In this document: one piece after another, positions 44,216-54,999 of the stretch
Layout: every line of letters begins with the position of its first letter
Position numbering within the stretch: position 1 is the stretch's first letter
NCBI RefSeq assembly: GCF_001540865.1
Contig: NC_033641.1
Location: 3,716,540-3,780,539 of the forward strand
Source: Ananas comosus
Taxonomy: Eukaryota > Streptophyta > Magnoliopsida > Poales > Bromeliaceae
Length of the DNA: 64,000 bases
Direction of reading: 5' to 3'
Position numbers and translations under genes: made by a program
The notes under the pieces: model-generated
Seen by the model: the letters and a program-made list of their open reading frames with translations, nothing else
Told to the model about the DNA's origin: nothing
Database searches by the model: none

Positions 44216-45422
44216 TTGGTTAAAATGGAATGCCAAAAGTCAAGAACCGAAGCTTCAGAAAAGCTTCGGCAAAATGAGTCGACCAAAGAGGTCGGCTATT
44301 GCAACAAATCGACCGACTCGGCCGATGAAATATTATGCATCAAAACGGCCAAGTTGGCCGAGAAAGATTTACTCAGTAAATCGGCCATAAAGGCAGACGA
44401 AAAAGTGTTTAATGAAGCTTCAAATGCTACAGTCGAGTTGAATGAAAATAGTACGGCTTGGAAAACAAAAAACACAGCTGAGTCGGGTGGAAACGGCTCA
44501 AAAATCCATAACATCATGAGAAAATCTATGGAAGAGTTGTCGATTAAAGTCGGCGATAAAAATCTAGAGACTCAAGATCCATTAACAGAAATAAATTTAG
44601 GGTCGGATGAAGACAAACGGCCGATGTACATTAGCGCCAAACTTTCGGCTCAACAACAGGAGAAACTGACGAAGTTGCTGATGGAATACAAAGATTGCTT
44701 CGCCTAGAATTACGAGGAGATGCCAGGTCTGAGCCGAAAAATTATAGAGCATAGGCTTCCTATTAAAAGGGATACAGGCCTTACAAACAACCGGCTCGTA
44801 GATTTGAGCCGAGTATTGTACTACAAATTAAAAATAAAATTAAAAATCTTTTGAAGGCCAGTTTTATTAAAGTGGCCCGTTATGTTGATTGGGTTTCTAA
44901 TATAGTTCCATTACGAAAAAAGAATGGCAAACTTAGAGTTTGTATTGATTTTAGGAACCTAAATATGGCTACGCTTAAAGATGAATATCCGATGCCCATA
45001 GCTGACATGCTAGTGGCTTCAGTAGCCGGGCATGAAATCCTATCCTTTATGGATAGACATGCAAGCTATAATCAAATTTTTATTGCTAAAGAAGATATAG
45101 CTAAAATGGCTTCAGATGCCCAGGATCTATTGGGACCTTAGAATGGATGGTAATGTCGTTCGGTTTAAAGAATGCTGGAGCTACTTATCAGAGAGCAATG
45201 AATTTTATTTTCTATGATTTCATCGGTAGAATGTTGGAAGTTTACAACGATGATATCGTTGTAAAATCCAAATCACAAGCTGATTATTGGGCAGATTTAG
45301 AACTTGGCTTTGAACGAATGAGGAAATGTAATTTGAAAATGAATCCTTTGAAGTGTGTTTTCGAAGTATCAGCAGAAAATTTTCTCGGATTCTTAGTACA
45401 CAAGAAAAGGATTGAAAATTGA
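44216..45422 (+). pseudogene. Element A reverse transcriptase
   Basis: A 163-aa open frame (44216-44707) leads to PMYISAKLSAQQQEKLTKLL and EYKDCFA, the conserved approach to RT. RT proper covers about 44750-45422 in two frames: VPLRKKNGKLRVCIDFRNLN, PMPIADMLV, LSFMDRHASYNQI (first catalytic Asp kept), a one-base frameshift near 45110, SFGLKNAGATYQRAMN, then VYNDDIVVKSK. The catalytic box reads YNDD where YVDD or YIDD is normal. Both Asp are present, but Asn at the second position is unusual. The frame ends in a stop at 45420. Confidence 0.88.
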
Positions 45423-46060
45423 TAAAAACAAGGAAAAGGTTATAATGGAATTACCGCCGCCAAGAAATAAAATAGACTTACTAAGCTTATTGGGGAAAAT
45501 TAACTATCTGCGACGTTTCATATCAAATTGAGCCGGTAGATTATGAGTTTTTAGTCTGTTACTTCGGCTGAAGAATCAAGAAGAGTTTATTTGGACAGAG
45601 GAATAGTAAGAAGCATTTGAAAACATAGAGAAATATCTAGCAAATCCTCCAGTCCTTATGCCTCCTCGCCAAGGTCAGCCGATGAAGTTATATATATCGG
45701 TTGCGAAAGAAAATTTAGAGTGTTTATTGGCTCAGGAAAATCACGAAAAAAAAGAACAAGTTATTTATTATCTTAGCCGACGCTTGCTAGATGCCGTAAA
45801 ACATTATTCAGCAATAGAAAAATTGTGCCTGACATTATATTACGCATGTACTAAACTAAGATACTATATTTTATCAGTAGAAGTGTCAGTGATCTGTAAA
45901 ACTGACCTAGTAAAATATATGTTATCAAAACCTGTATTAAGAGGACGAATCGGACGATGGATGTTAGCATTATCCGAATTCTCTCTTAATTACGTCCCGG
46001 CAAAAGCAGTCAAAGTGCAAGCAATAGCTGATTTCTTGGCTGATCATCTATGCATCGAGG
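45423..46060 (+). pseudogene. Element A RNase H (pol)
   Basis: The connection segment (PRNKIDLLSLLGKINYLRRF) carries stops at about 45528-45545 and 45607. From 45658 a 202-aa frame opens with the C-terminal part of the RT-linked RNase H: PMKLYISVAKENLECLLAQE, EQVIYYLSRRLLDAVKHYSA, EKLCLTLYYACTKLRYYI, SKPVLRGRIGRWMLALSEF. The order and spacing are those of Ty3/gypsy RNase H. Confidence 0.82.
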
Positions 46061-46400
46061 TTGAAGAGCCGAAACAGAGTTTGGTCGATTGTCAACCTTG
46101 GATACTCTACTTCGACAGATTGAAAGCAGCCGAATCTATAGGAACCGGAGTAGTTATACGGTCTCCTGAAGGCTACACCTACCGATTCGCTTTTGAACTG
46201 GATTTCGGCTATTCTAATAATCAAGCCGAATATGAGGCCCTTATAATCGGTCTTGAAATTTTATGAGAATTAGAAGCACGTTTACTCAAAATCATCGGTG
46301 ATTCACAATTGGTGATAAAACAAATAAATGGAGAATACCGATGTGAAAACCGAAAATTTTGCAAAATTATTTGAAGAAAACGATAGAGTTACTTTGCAGT
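46061..46400 (+). pseudogene. Element A second RNase H-like domain (RVT_3 type)
   Basis: After a short linker the frame reads WILYFDRLKAAESIGTGVVI, then YSNNQAEYEALIIGLEIL, a TGA, then LLKIIGDSQLVIKQINGEY. The D...E...D pattern is that of archaeal-type RNase H and plant RVT_3 domains. An additional domain of this kind between RNase H and integrase is characteristic of Tat/Ogre elements. The usual DGS after the first Asp is DRL here. Confidence 0.82.
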
Positions 46401-47828
46401 TTCAAGGAAGCAGAGTTTGTGCATCCGTCAAGAGAAGAAAACGAGCAAGCCAATGATTTGGCTCAATCGGCTTCCGGGTACAAAGAGCAGTAAAAGAAGC
46501 ACGTGAAAATAGAAAGAATGCTATTACCATCAGTTCATATACAAGAACCAATGATGATTGCTCCTGTCCAAAAGCGAGAAGATTGGAGAAAGCCTTTAAT
46601 CGAGTTTTTAGATGATCCTAATAAACGGGTCAAATATCATTTTCAAAAAAGACCACTCAGCTATTGTTTATTAAATAGGCAGCTCTATAAGAGAACAGCC
46701 GAAGAAGTACTATTAAAAGTGTTTAGGACCCGAAGAAGCTTTGCTAATTATAGGCGAAGCTCATGAAGGTTTGTGCGGAGCTCATTTAGCAGGAAAGATG
46801 CTAAGATGGACAATTCGGCACTTAGAATATTATTGGCCAACTATGCATGAAAACTGCATAAAATATGCTAAAGGATGTTAGGATTGCCAGTTTCATAGAC
46901 TATACAAAGGGTCCCTACTTCCAAGATGTATGCAATCATTAAACCTTAGCCTTTTCGAGGATGGGCTATAGATTTGATTGGAGAAATTCAACAGAATTCC
47001 TCAACTGGTCATAAATTCTTGATAGTAGTCGTTGACTATTTTACTAAGTGGGTAGAAGCAAAACCTACCAGAGTGGTCACTCAAAAAGATATCATAGACT
47101 TTGTAGAAGATTCTATAATTCATCGTTTTGGGATTTCCGAGACAATTACAACTAATCAAAGGACAATGTTCACTGGAGAACAGTTCTCTCGGTTCATAGA
47201 ATCAAGAAAAATCAAGCTGTTTCATTCATCACCTTATTACGCTCAAGCCAACGGGCAAGCTGAAGCGGTGAATAAAGTTATTATAAACCTCATGAAATAG
47301 CATATTGGAAAACATCCAAGAAAATAGAATGAAAAGCTTTCTGAAATATTGTGGGCATGCCGAACAACGGTAAAATCAGCAACAGGGGTGACACCGTTTT
47401 GATTAGTAGATGGCCATGAGGTCGTAGTTCCAGCCGAGATAACAATTCCTTCTTTACGAATCGAAAGACGGGAGGAACTGACGGTAGACGAATACAAAAT
47501 TTTGAAGAACGAAATATTAGAAGAAATAAATGAAACTCAGTTGTTAACACTTGACCATTTACAAGCTTATCAGAACCGAATAAGTAATGCATATAACAAA
47601 AGAGTCAAGGCCAAATCCTTCTCTGTGGGGGATTTAGTTTTAAGATTAATACTTCCAATCGATCGAAAAGACCGAGTGTACAGAAAATGGTCCCCAAATT
47701 GGGAAGGACCATTTCAAGTCTACGGAATCACAAGAGGTAATGCATGCTACTTGAAAAATCTAGATGGATCGGAACATGACAAACCAGTTAATGGAAAATA
47801 TTTGAGGAAATATTACCTATCCATATAA
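46401..47828 (+). pseudogene. Element A integrase
   Basis: The HHCC zinc-binding segment is at 46760-46890 (HEGLCGAH then C-stop-D-C). Here a TAG at 46879 falls between the two Cys. The core has AIDLIGEIQ (first Asp), VVDYFTKWVEAKPTR, TTNQRTMFTG, where the second catalytic Asp is Asn, and ANGQAEAVNK with the Glu. The C-terminal part (47502-47828) is open: FSVGDLVLRLILP and KWSPNWEGPFQVYGITRG, the GPF/Y module, with no chromodomain. Stops lie at 47298, 47325 and 47400. Confidence 0.88.
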
Positions 47829-47871
47829 GAAAATGAATAAAAGTTAGAGTCAAATACAGACAACTCCGAGT

Positions 47872-50800
47872 CTAAAAATATAAAGTAGAGAAGGAATTAA
47901 GATAATAAGTCTTTGAGTTGATTCCATCGACTTCTAAATTTGCTTGTGCTAAATCGGCTGCTCGCTTTCTACGCTTCATCATAGGGTGAAGCCTATAAAG
48001 TTGAGAGAGCTGATCATGGAGCTTTGCCCCTTCATCCTTCTTTGCCTTCAATTGGATTTGTACACGGTTGCGCCACTCGGATGTTTGGGCCAAAGCTGAT
48101 TCGGCTGCAGCCAGTTCTTCTTTGAGAATGGTGATATGCTGCCGAAGGGTCGATTCTTGGTTCTCCAGGGAACTATCTTCTTGACTCAGGTCGGTAATTG
48201 GAGTTGCTACTTCAGGAATTTTTGTCTTGAAGTGACCGACCCGGTTGAAATGGTGGTCCAAAGATAAGAACTCGACAGAAAGAGTTTATTGCTAAGTCAA
48301 AAAGAAAGAAAGGCAAAGTGATAAAGTTTTCGCAAAACATTTACCTGCGGGATGAAAATCCGGCTGGTCTACAAGATCAAGGAGAAGTGCTCTGAGCCGA
48401 TTAAATTGCTCCATGTTTCGAGACCAAGTAGGAAGACCACTGCCATACGGTGTTAAACACTCATCTAATTTCTGCTGAGTTTCAGCCGATGTGGTAGTGG
48501 AAAAGTCTTCTTCCTCATTTGATTTTGGGCTCGAAGCAATTAAATCTTGAAAAGACAGGGCCAGTGGGTCTACCGGTTCAGATACCGTTAAAGGAGCTGA
48601 TACAGAAGCCTCGGCTAAAGGTCCGGCAGAAAAGCCCACGCCTATCCCTTTTCCCCTCTCTTCTTCTGTTCTTCGTTTTGTTTCAGTTTCTTCTTTGTCT
48701 TTCTTCCTCTGTTCTTCTTCTTTCCTTCTTTTCTGTTCCTCTTCTCTTCCTTTTTCTTTTCATCTCTTTTGTTCCTCCTCTTCTATTCTTTCTTCTCCCC
48801 TTCTTTCTTCTTCTGCTATCGGCGTATCTGGTATTTTTCTCTCCACCTTTTTCTTTCTTACCTCCTCCATGCCTCTTTCAGCTTCAACTAACTTTCGTTC
48901 TGCTTCTCGTTTCTTATCAAGACGTGCTTCCCGGCGAGTCTGTCTCTCAGCATCAGACATTCTTCACCCCAATGATGAAGCGAAACGAACACGAGAGATT
49001 CTTTCTGAGGGAGTTTGTTCGATCGAAGAAGATAATAGAGGTGACCCGTCCGAAGAATTAAAAAAAGAAGAATCAATCAGAATAAGCTGAGGATTTACCT
49101 TGGTTGAAGCAGGGTAAATTGGGGATGATTGAGGAAGGTCCTTCTCCGTAGTTGATGGAACATCAGCCGAAGATACATCTTAGTAGGTATGGAATTGGAG
49201 AATGAACCCTCTTCGCAACATATTTGCGCCACTTTGGTTGCGGTGGAAGAGTAGATTGTTCGGCTTCCATCGGTCGTTTCTTTGAATAGGGGACCGATGA
49301 AGTAGTTGGAATCGGCTGAAAGGAAATATGTGAGTTAAATGCACCCGTTAAAAGAAAAAGTGTAAAAATTGAAACTCACTACAGAAGGGAAGGTGAATCA
49401 TCAAGGTCTCGATAAGAGTTCTCCCCTAATTCTTCTTGTGTAGGGGGATCGAGCGAGATGTCCTTGTTCGAAAAAGGTACTGCAACAAAATAAACAAAAT
49501 GAGCCGAAGAAGAAAATTAAGCGTGGAAACAGATCAATTAGTGAGTAGCATACCTTCATAATGAAGAATTTTATGAAGTGCTTGTGACGTCATCGGAATG
49601 AAGGTTTGCTCACAAAAAGCATCCCAAGACGTCATAAAACGAAAGCCTACTACCCCTGTGCGATTCGGCCTGAAGCTTACTAATTTGAAAAAGCGTCGCA
49701 AACGGTTCCCCATGGCTGAAATCCGATCAGTTTCGGCCGTGCTCTTTGTAGGAGGACGGCTAACAGCAGTATTGGCCGGTGCAGGAATTGCCTGGACAAT
49801 CCCAAACTGTCGTGCCACATACTGGGGGAAACAAACTTTAGTACTGGGCATTAACTTAGAGCGTGTTTTCAACCCAACGTGCAGATCTCACGTCGCTAGT
49901 AAAGAGAACCAAACATCTGAGTATTCGCTGGCTTGAGAAGAGGCCAGTTGACCTTGGATAGCTTCGTACCGGGTGGGAAGCCAAGATGGACCGGTGACTC
50001 GTTCTCCAAATGGAGCCTATAAGATGAGACAATGATGATGCGATTCGTAAAAAACTTTGAACTAATTGTCGAATTCATATAGGTGGCCTGAGGAAATAGG
50101 CGTTGGACAGCCGAGAACCAACCCATAAGAGTCAAAATGAGGAACAAAATCCATATCCAAGTGAGTTCGGCACAGAGAAGAATAATAAATTTGCAAACAC
50201 ATTTGTAGAAACCACAGAACGCCACAGCTAGAACCGATTGCTAAACCCTCTCTGAACGGCAGTGGTTTGATTAAATCAAAAATTTCTCTATACACGAAAG
50301 CAAGAAAATATACGCCTAAGGCTAAATTTTTCCCAGTTTGCCAAACCCACAGCTATTGGAATAAAATCTAAATTGATCTTCTGTGAACGAGTACATAAGA
50401 AGTTATGACACAACCAGTAAAGAAGGAAGGTTGTATGCTCCTTCTTAGTAACCGGAGCAGGGGACTAACCTGCGAACCGGCGGATGAACTTGGTGTAAGC
50501 TAAATCAGCAAGATTGAGATAGGCCTCAAAATCGGTCACACCGTCAGGATTGTAGGCCATCGAAAGAGTAATGTCATAAGGGCGTAAACCAACGATCGCT
50601 GCTACATCAAGGAGAGTAGGAGTAAAGGGTCCCGTTCTGAAAAGAAAGGTGTTAGAAACAAGGGACCAGAAATAGCGAGCCGCAGTCAAAAGAAGGTTAT
50701 TGGCTATGGGAAGCATTCTAGATAACTGAATAGCTTCATAAATTCCAATCTCGCGCCAGAGATCAGCATATGACGCTTCGACACGATCTAACCAAGCGAG

Positions 50801-51049
50801 ATATGCTTCCGAAACGCTCGACCAAGTCCAGAGGCTTTTTTCCGTCGATGTCGTAGCATACCAAGAATGCAAGTGAATGGCGTCAACCATTAAGGGAAGA
50901 CCTTCGCTTGAGGAAGGAAAATCCTCAGGGATAGGGTCTTCTGTAAATGAAGGACCTAATATAAATCAAGAGGGGTCCGATTCAACATATTGTCTAAGTA
51001 AAGTATAATCAAGAGATGGAGAAGAAGGAAGAGGAGGAAGCGGAGCCAT
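47872..51049 (-). pseudogene. Antisense ORF of element A: plant mobile domain protein, multi-exon
   Basis: It lies between integrase and the 3' LTR on the opposite strand. From the ATG at 51049 the frame is open over most of 1.5 kb: MAPLPPLPSSPSLDYTLLRQ, then SYADLWREIGIYEAIQLSRM, YFWSLVSNTFLFRTGPFTPT, LLDVAAIVGLRPYDITLS. The last part is the (F)xxGxxTPTLLDVAxxxGL motif of the plant mobile domain (aminotransferase-like, PF10536). Stops sit at 50969 and 50468. Likely introns: donor AAG/GTATGC at 49553 with acceptor TTGCAG near 49480, and donor GTGAGTTTC near 49383 with acceptor TTTCAG near 49320. Later parts (48960-47872) are Glu/Lys/Arg-rich and coiled-coil (ESTLRQHITILKEELAAAES). Antisense ORFs of this sort are known in Tat elements. 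Their function is unknown. Confidence 0.75.
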
Positions 51050-51372
51050 TGGAGAAGGCAATAACAAAAAAAGGATTCTCAGCCGAAGAAGAAGAAGAGA
51101 GGAAGCGAAGGGAGAAGAGAGAAGAGAGAAAGCGTGGAGAAGAAGAAAACAAAAAAGACAAAGGAAAAGAGAGTCGTCGGATGGAATTCCAAAACGACTT
51201 CGATGATGAAAAGACGACGGCAATAAATGCCCTAATTAATGCCGCAAAAGAGACAAAAAGGAATATGGGAGATCGTGGCCGTCAAGAGTGAAAGGACGGC
51301 TGAGGGAAAGAACAGTACAAAGTGATTTGAAATAATGGTTTCGAGAATCGCACCTTTAAGGGGAATTATGTC

Positions 51373-51399
51373 AGCTACCGAACCGTCTGTTCGGTAGCT
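51373..51399 (+). other. Perfect hairpin directly before the polypurine tract
   Basis: AGCTACCGAAC-CGTCT-GTTCGGTAGCT is an 11-bp perfect stem with a 5-base loop. It ends two bases before the polypurine tract CGAGGGGGCAAT (51402-51413). Confidence 0.75.
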
Positions 51400-51401
51400 A
51401 C

Positions 51402-51413
51402 CGAGGGGGCAAT
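51402..51413 (+). other. Polypurine tract of element A
   Basis: CGAGGGGGCAAT lies immediately before the 3' LTR start TGTTGG at 51414. It primes plus-strand DNA in the replication cycle. Confidence 0.85.
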
Positions 51414-52100
51414 TGTTGGTGCCAATAGAGTAGCGCCACGTGGTGAATCGGTGCACAGCTCAGCCAGGGACTCCAAAGCTAGAAAAAATGACATATGGTG
51501 CGCCGGGAACAGAGGATGAATAGTAGCAAACTGCAGATCATGCGGTTAAGATTGGCTTGTAGTAGCCCGAAAAATAGGGAGAAGTGGCTGATCATGTAGA
51601 TAACTGAATAACAACAGGCGGAATATAAATAAACAAATAACACTTGGAAGAGAGGTCTTTTCCCTTGCGAACAAAAGACCACCTTCAATTTCTATGCATT
51701 TTTCTTGCTTTCTAGGAGTAGTTTACTTCTAATCTTTTTCTTTCCCACATTTACTGTCTTGTTTAGGAGTAGTCTTTAAGTTAGATTTTCGGAGTCTGTA
51801 TGCCGCATAGGCACACTCTCTGTTTGTACGAGTTCTCAATTTTAGTTTAATATATAAAAGCAATCGGCTCTTCAGCCGACCCAAAAATACTGTGCATTTC
51901 GTACATTCGGCTCATTCAGCCGAACTGACTCCACAATAGAAGGTTTCGAACTCGGCTGATCCGATCCCTCATCAGCCAAATCACTTAATCTGTCGAAGGG
52001 CGCAAACTTTGAGGGTCACCACGTGAAGCCGTTTCATATCTCGACACGCTTCCCTAGGGAAATCTTTGACTAGGTCACAGATTAAGGAATTCGGCTTGCA
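51414..52100 (+). mobile_element. 3' LTR of element A
   Basis: It is collinear with 34855-35543, with scattered substitutions and small indels (for example CGCCACGTGG against TGCCACGAGG). The divergence is clearly greater than between the LTRs at 21222 and 29607, so A is older. Confidence 0.92.
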
Positions 52101-52103
52101 GCT

Positions 52104-52649
52104 GTTACAAAATAATATAAAAAGTGTCGACAAGTCTATCAAGCCGAGGCACGAAAATCTCACTCTCTTTAAAAAGATTCAAATCCTCTGCGGTTGGTAA
52201 AACCTTTGAACTAATGCAGCAGAGCACTGACTTGTCCCCTCCCGGATACAACGGCTTGACCTTTGTCGTGTGGTTTCACCAACTCTACACAAGTAGATGA
52301 GCCCAAAGCTCCACCAAAAGAAACACCTTTCATTGGCCTTCTCTCTCTCAAGTAAAATATAGATATTATAGTTTTCGTTGTTGTAGTTTAGTGATTTTTT
52401 CAAAGAGTAGAAAGCTCACTATTTATAGGCTCATAAGATAGAAGTTACAAGGGTATAAAGGCATAGGTTAGTTTCCATTTAGAGCATAAAGGGAGTTATA
52501 GATATAAATATACGTACGTTGCAACCTTTTAGCTTTAAGTTTAAAAAACATAGGTTAAGTGAATAGTTAATTCACATGTAACTTCACCATGAATGCTCAC
52601 ATGTAACTTCACCATCAATAGTTTAATTAATAATAAAAATATTACAACA
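52104..52649 (-). mobile_element. Copia-type LTR remnant, minus strand
   Basis: On the minus strand it starts TGTTGTAATATTTTTATT after a polypurine-like GAGTAGGGGAA. It has a TATA box (CCTATAAATAGTGAGC, 52418-52433) and continues through GAGAGAGAAGGCC and GTTGGTGAAACCACACGACA, phrases common in the R/U5 part of copia LTRs. Element A inserted at its far end. Sequence upstream of it (52650-52782 and 55419-55814) may be the 3' end of its internal region. Confidence 0.5.
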
Positions 52650-53087
52650 TTCCCCTACTCATTTTTATTATTAAAAAATATATAAGAGTTTGATGGCCAA
52701 AGAGAGATCATTATACATAATGAAAGTGTGCTCTGCATTGAACCTTCACTTAGTGAAACAGTAATCTCTACTACAGAGCCAGTGTAATATACCGAACTTC
52801 TATAATTATGAAGTTTCTGTGGGAACTAGCTTAAAAGTTATTAAAATAGTTCCGGCGAAGTTCGGAGAGCATTCGAGTATTTTCGGTGCGAGTTGGGCAC
52901 GAAAACAAAACTCGGAAAGCTATATTGGACTTTTGGCAAAGAACAAGTGAGAGAATGATTTAAATATGCTCAAAAATATGTTTTGAGGGTTTTGGAATGG
53001 GTAGACGTGGATTAGAGGCTCAAGGAGCGAAAGCGAAGGATTTCGGATAAATGCAATTTTTTCCGGGCTGAGGGGACCTACGTGGTT

Positions 53088-53118
53088 CGGACCCTAGAGC
53101 AAGGTCCGGACCCCGCAC
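53088..53118. promoter_or_regulatory. TCCGGA palindrome pair in U3
   Basis: TTCGGACCCTAGAG and GGTCCGGACCCCG are about 20 bp apart, roughly 110 bp before the TATA-like sequence. It is the same motif flavour as 18455-18495. Confidence 0.45.
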
Positions 53119-54051
53119 GTGCAAGTAGCCCAGAATGAGGGCATTTTGGTAATTTGGCTTGGAGGGGCTTAAGAGGGAGCCCTCCTCTCTTCTTCCTCAG
53201 CCAAAACACACACACACACACCCAATATAGAGAGAGAAAGAGAGAGAGAGAACCAAGCTCTCTCTCCCTCAATCTCTTCTCCCTCTCTCTTGATGTCTCC
53301 CAAACTTGGGGTTTTGGCGGAGAGCGAGCTTGGGAACGCATTGGGAGCGGTGGATCGAGCCCTCGAGCGCTAGGTGGCTCAGCATGCTTCCGACTCGAGG
53401 TTCGCATTTCGTTAAATGTTTGGGATTTTGGTTAAATCCTTTATTAATGATATTCCAGAGGTCCCTAGACTATTCTAAGCTAGCTAAATAGGTTGCGCCA
53501 TGAATTTGGGGTATTTGGAGAAATGTTTAAAGCTAGGGTTTGAAATTGGGGGTTTTGGAGTTTAAGGGTTTTAAGCCTAATTGATCTCCTAATTCTCTAA
53601 TTGAAGGATAGAGGAGAGCCCCAGACAACTCTAGGTTGGAAATCGGTGAGCGTTCGGTGGTCGATTGCGAGTTCGAGCCGAATCGGGCGACGTGTGCCGC
53701 GAAAGCCCGATTGCAAGTGTCTACAAGCAATCGAAAGTATTGTAAGGTGAGTCACACTTCATCGAAGTGATTAAGTCACTTCCATGCCAAAGAGTGAAGT
53801 ATGGTTGTATTATTGATGCATGTAATGGTAGTTTAATGGTAATTTTGAATGCATGAGATAGATGCTATGTATTGACTACCAGTGAATGAGAAACATAGGC
53901 ATGTGGACATATAGGATATGGATATATGTATGCCTAGACGTGGACATTGAACTTGGGTCGATAAACTCTAGGAAGATTAGAGAACTCGACAAGTGTGGCA
54001 TGAAAACTATGAATCCTAGGTGTGGACAACTAGGATAACAAGTAGCATGAA

Positions 54052-54318
54052 TGGCATTGAACCTAGTGTTATTGAACATAGGTTGAACAGTGAACCTAGA
54101 GTCGAGTGAATCTAGGTGGAAATGACATAAAACCTAGTATGGTTAAACCTAGGTTATGAGATGTAGTGGCATTGAACCTAGTGTCATTGAACATAGGTTG
54201 AACAGTGAACCTATAGTCGAGTGAATCTAGGTGGAAATGACATAAAATCTAGTGTTGTTAAACCTAGGTTATGAGATATAGTGGCATTGAACCTAGTGTG
54301 GTTAAACCTAGGTTGTGG
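54052..54318. repeat. 115-bp minisatellite, about 2.3 copies
   Basis: TGGCATTGAACCTAGTG begins units at 54052, 54167 and 54282. The first two are nearly identical over 115 bp and the third is partial. Each unit contains smaller CCTAG/CTAGG words. Confidence 0.9.
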
Positions 54319-54981
54319 ATTATAGTGGTAGAATGGCTACTAGGATATGCATGGGTCGAACCTAGAGAGATTGACATTATAGGGTATGAGACCAACCCTT
54401 GAGATATAGAAAGTGGATTCCGGAATCCCAGGACTTGTGAATGTAGTTATGGAAGATTCTTGGCCGCGGGTGTATGTGGCATGTTCCTCTCCCACCGGAA
54501 GAATCTTCAAGCACTGGAGTGTATGTGGCATTTTCCTCTCCCTATCGGGGATCTCGGCTGCGAGTGTATGCGACATGTTCCTGTCCCACCGGGGGATCCC
54601 TGACCACTGGTGTACGTAGTTCTTCATGACCCGTTGGGCAATGTGGTTTGTAGATTGAAAGCTAAGGTGTACGACAGGTTCCTCTCCTCAGGCCTAGATG
54701 TGCGCGGTATTCCGCGGATGATTAACTCGAAACCAAGTCAGGTGGTTAGCTTAGCTAAGGTAAATGAACCTTAGGAGCAAATGGTAAATGATATGGATTA
54801 TGGAATAGAAAGTAGAATCAGTAGATCTACTTACATTGGTTGCATATTGCATGTTGTGAGGCCTACGCATGTGTTTAATACTTGCATTAATTATATGTGG
54901 ATATCTGTTGGACTAACATATTGTTTGCCTCCTTTGGACCTGGTGAGTCGAGCTCTTCCCTTGGGTGGTCGTACCCACTGG

Positions 54982-54999
54982 GAACTATTTATATAGTTC
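54982..54999 (+). promoter_or_regulatory. Conserved LTR stem-loop
   Basis: GAACTAT-TTAT-ATAGTTC is a 7-bp stem with a 4-base loop, preceded by CCCACTGG and followed by TCACCCC. Compare 114-132 and 21648-21665. Confidence 0.5.

Larger units (their letters stand above)
34855..52100 (+). mobile_element. Tat-lineage Ty3/gypsy element A (two solo LTRs nested in it)
   Basis: LTRs 34855-35543 and 51414-52100 (689 and 687 bp, both TGTTGGTGCCAATAGAG...CGGCTTGCA) enclose gag, protease, RT, RNase H, a second RNase H-like domain, integrase and an antisense ORF. GTTAC precedes the 5' LTR and recurs three bases after the 3' LTR. A second, archaeal-type RNase H, the Gag C-terminus of form YCKWHxSWxHxxxxCxAF, and the antisense plant-mobile-domain gene all indicate the Tat branch. 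Its own length, without the two inserts, is about 12.2 kb. All coding parts carry stops or frameshifts, so it is dead as an autonomous element. Confidence 0.92.

Noticed and set aside
48519..49061. 180-aa and 131-aa plus-strand frames rich in Phe, Leu and Ser
   Set aside because: They are the complement of the Glu/Lys/Arg-rich coiled-coil part of the antisense gene. The codon pattern and exon junctions favour the minus strand.
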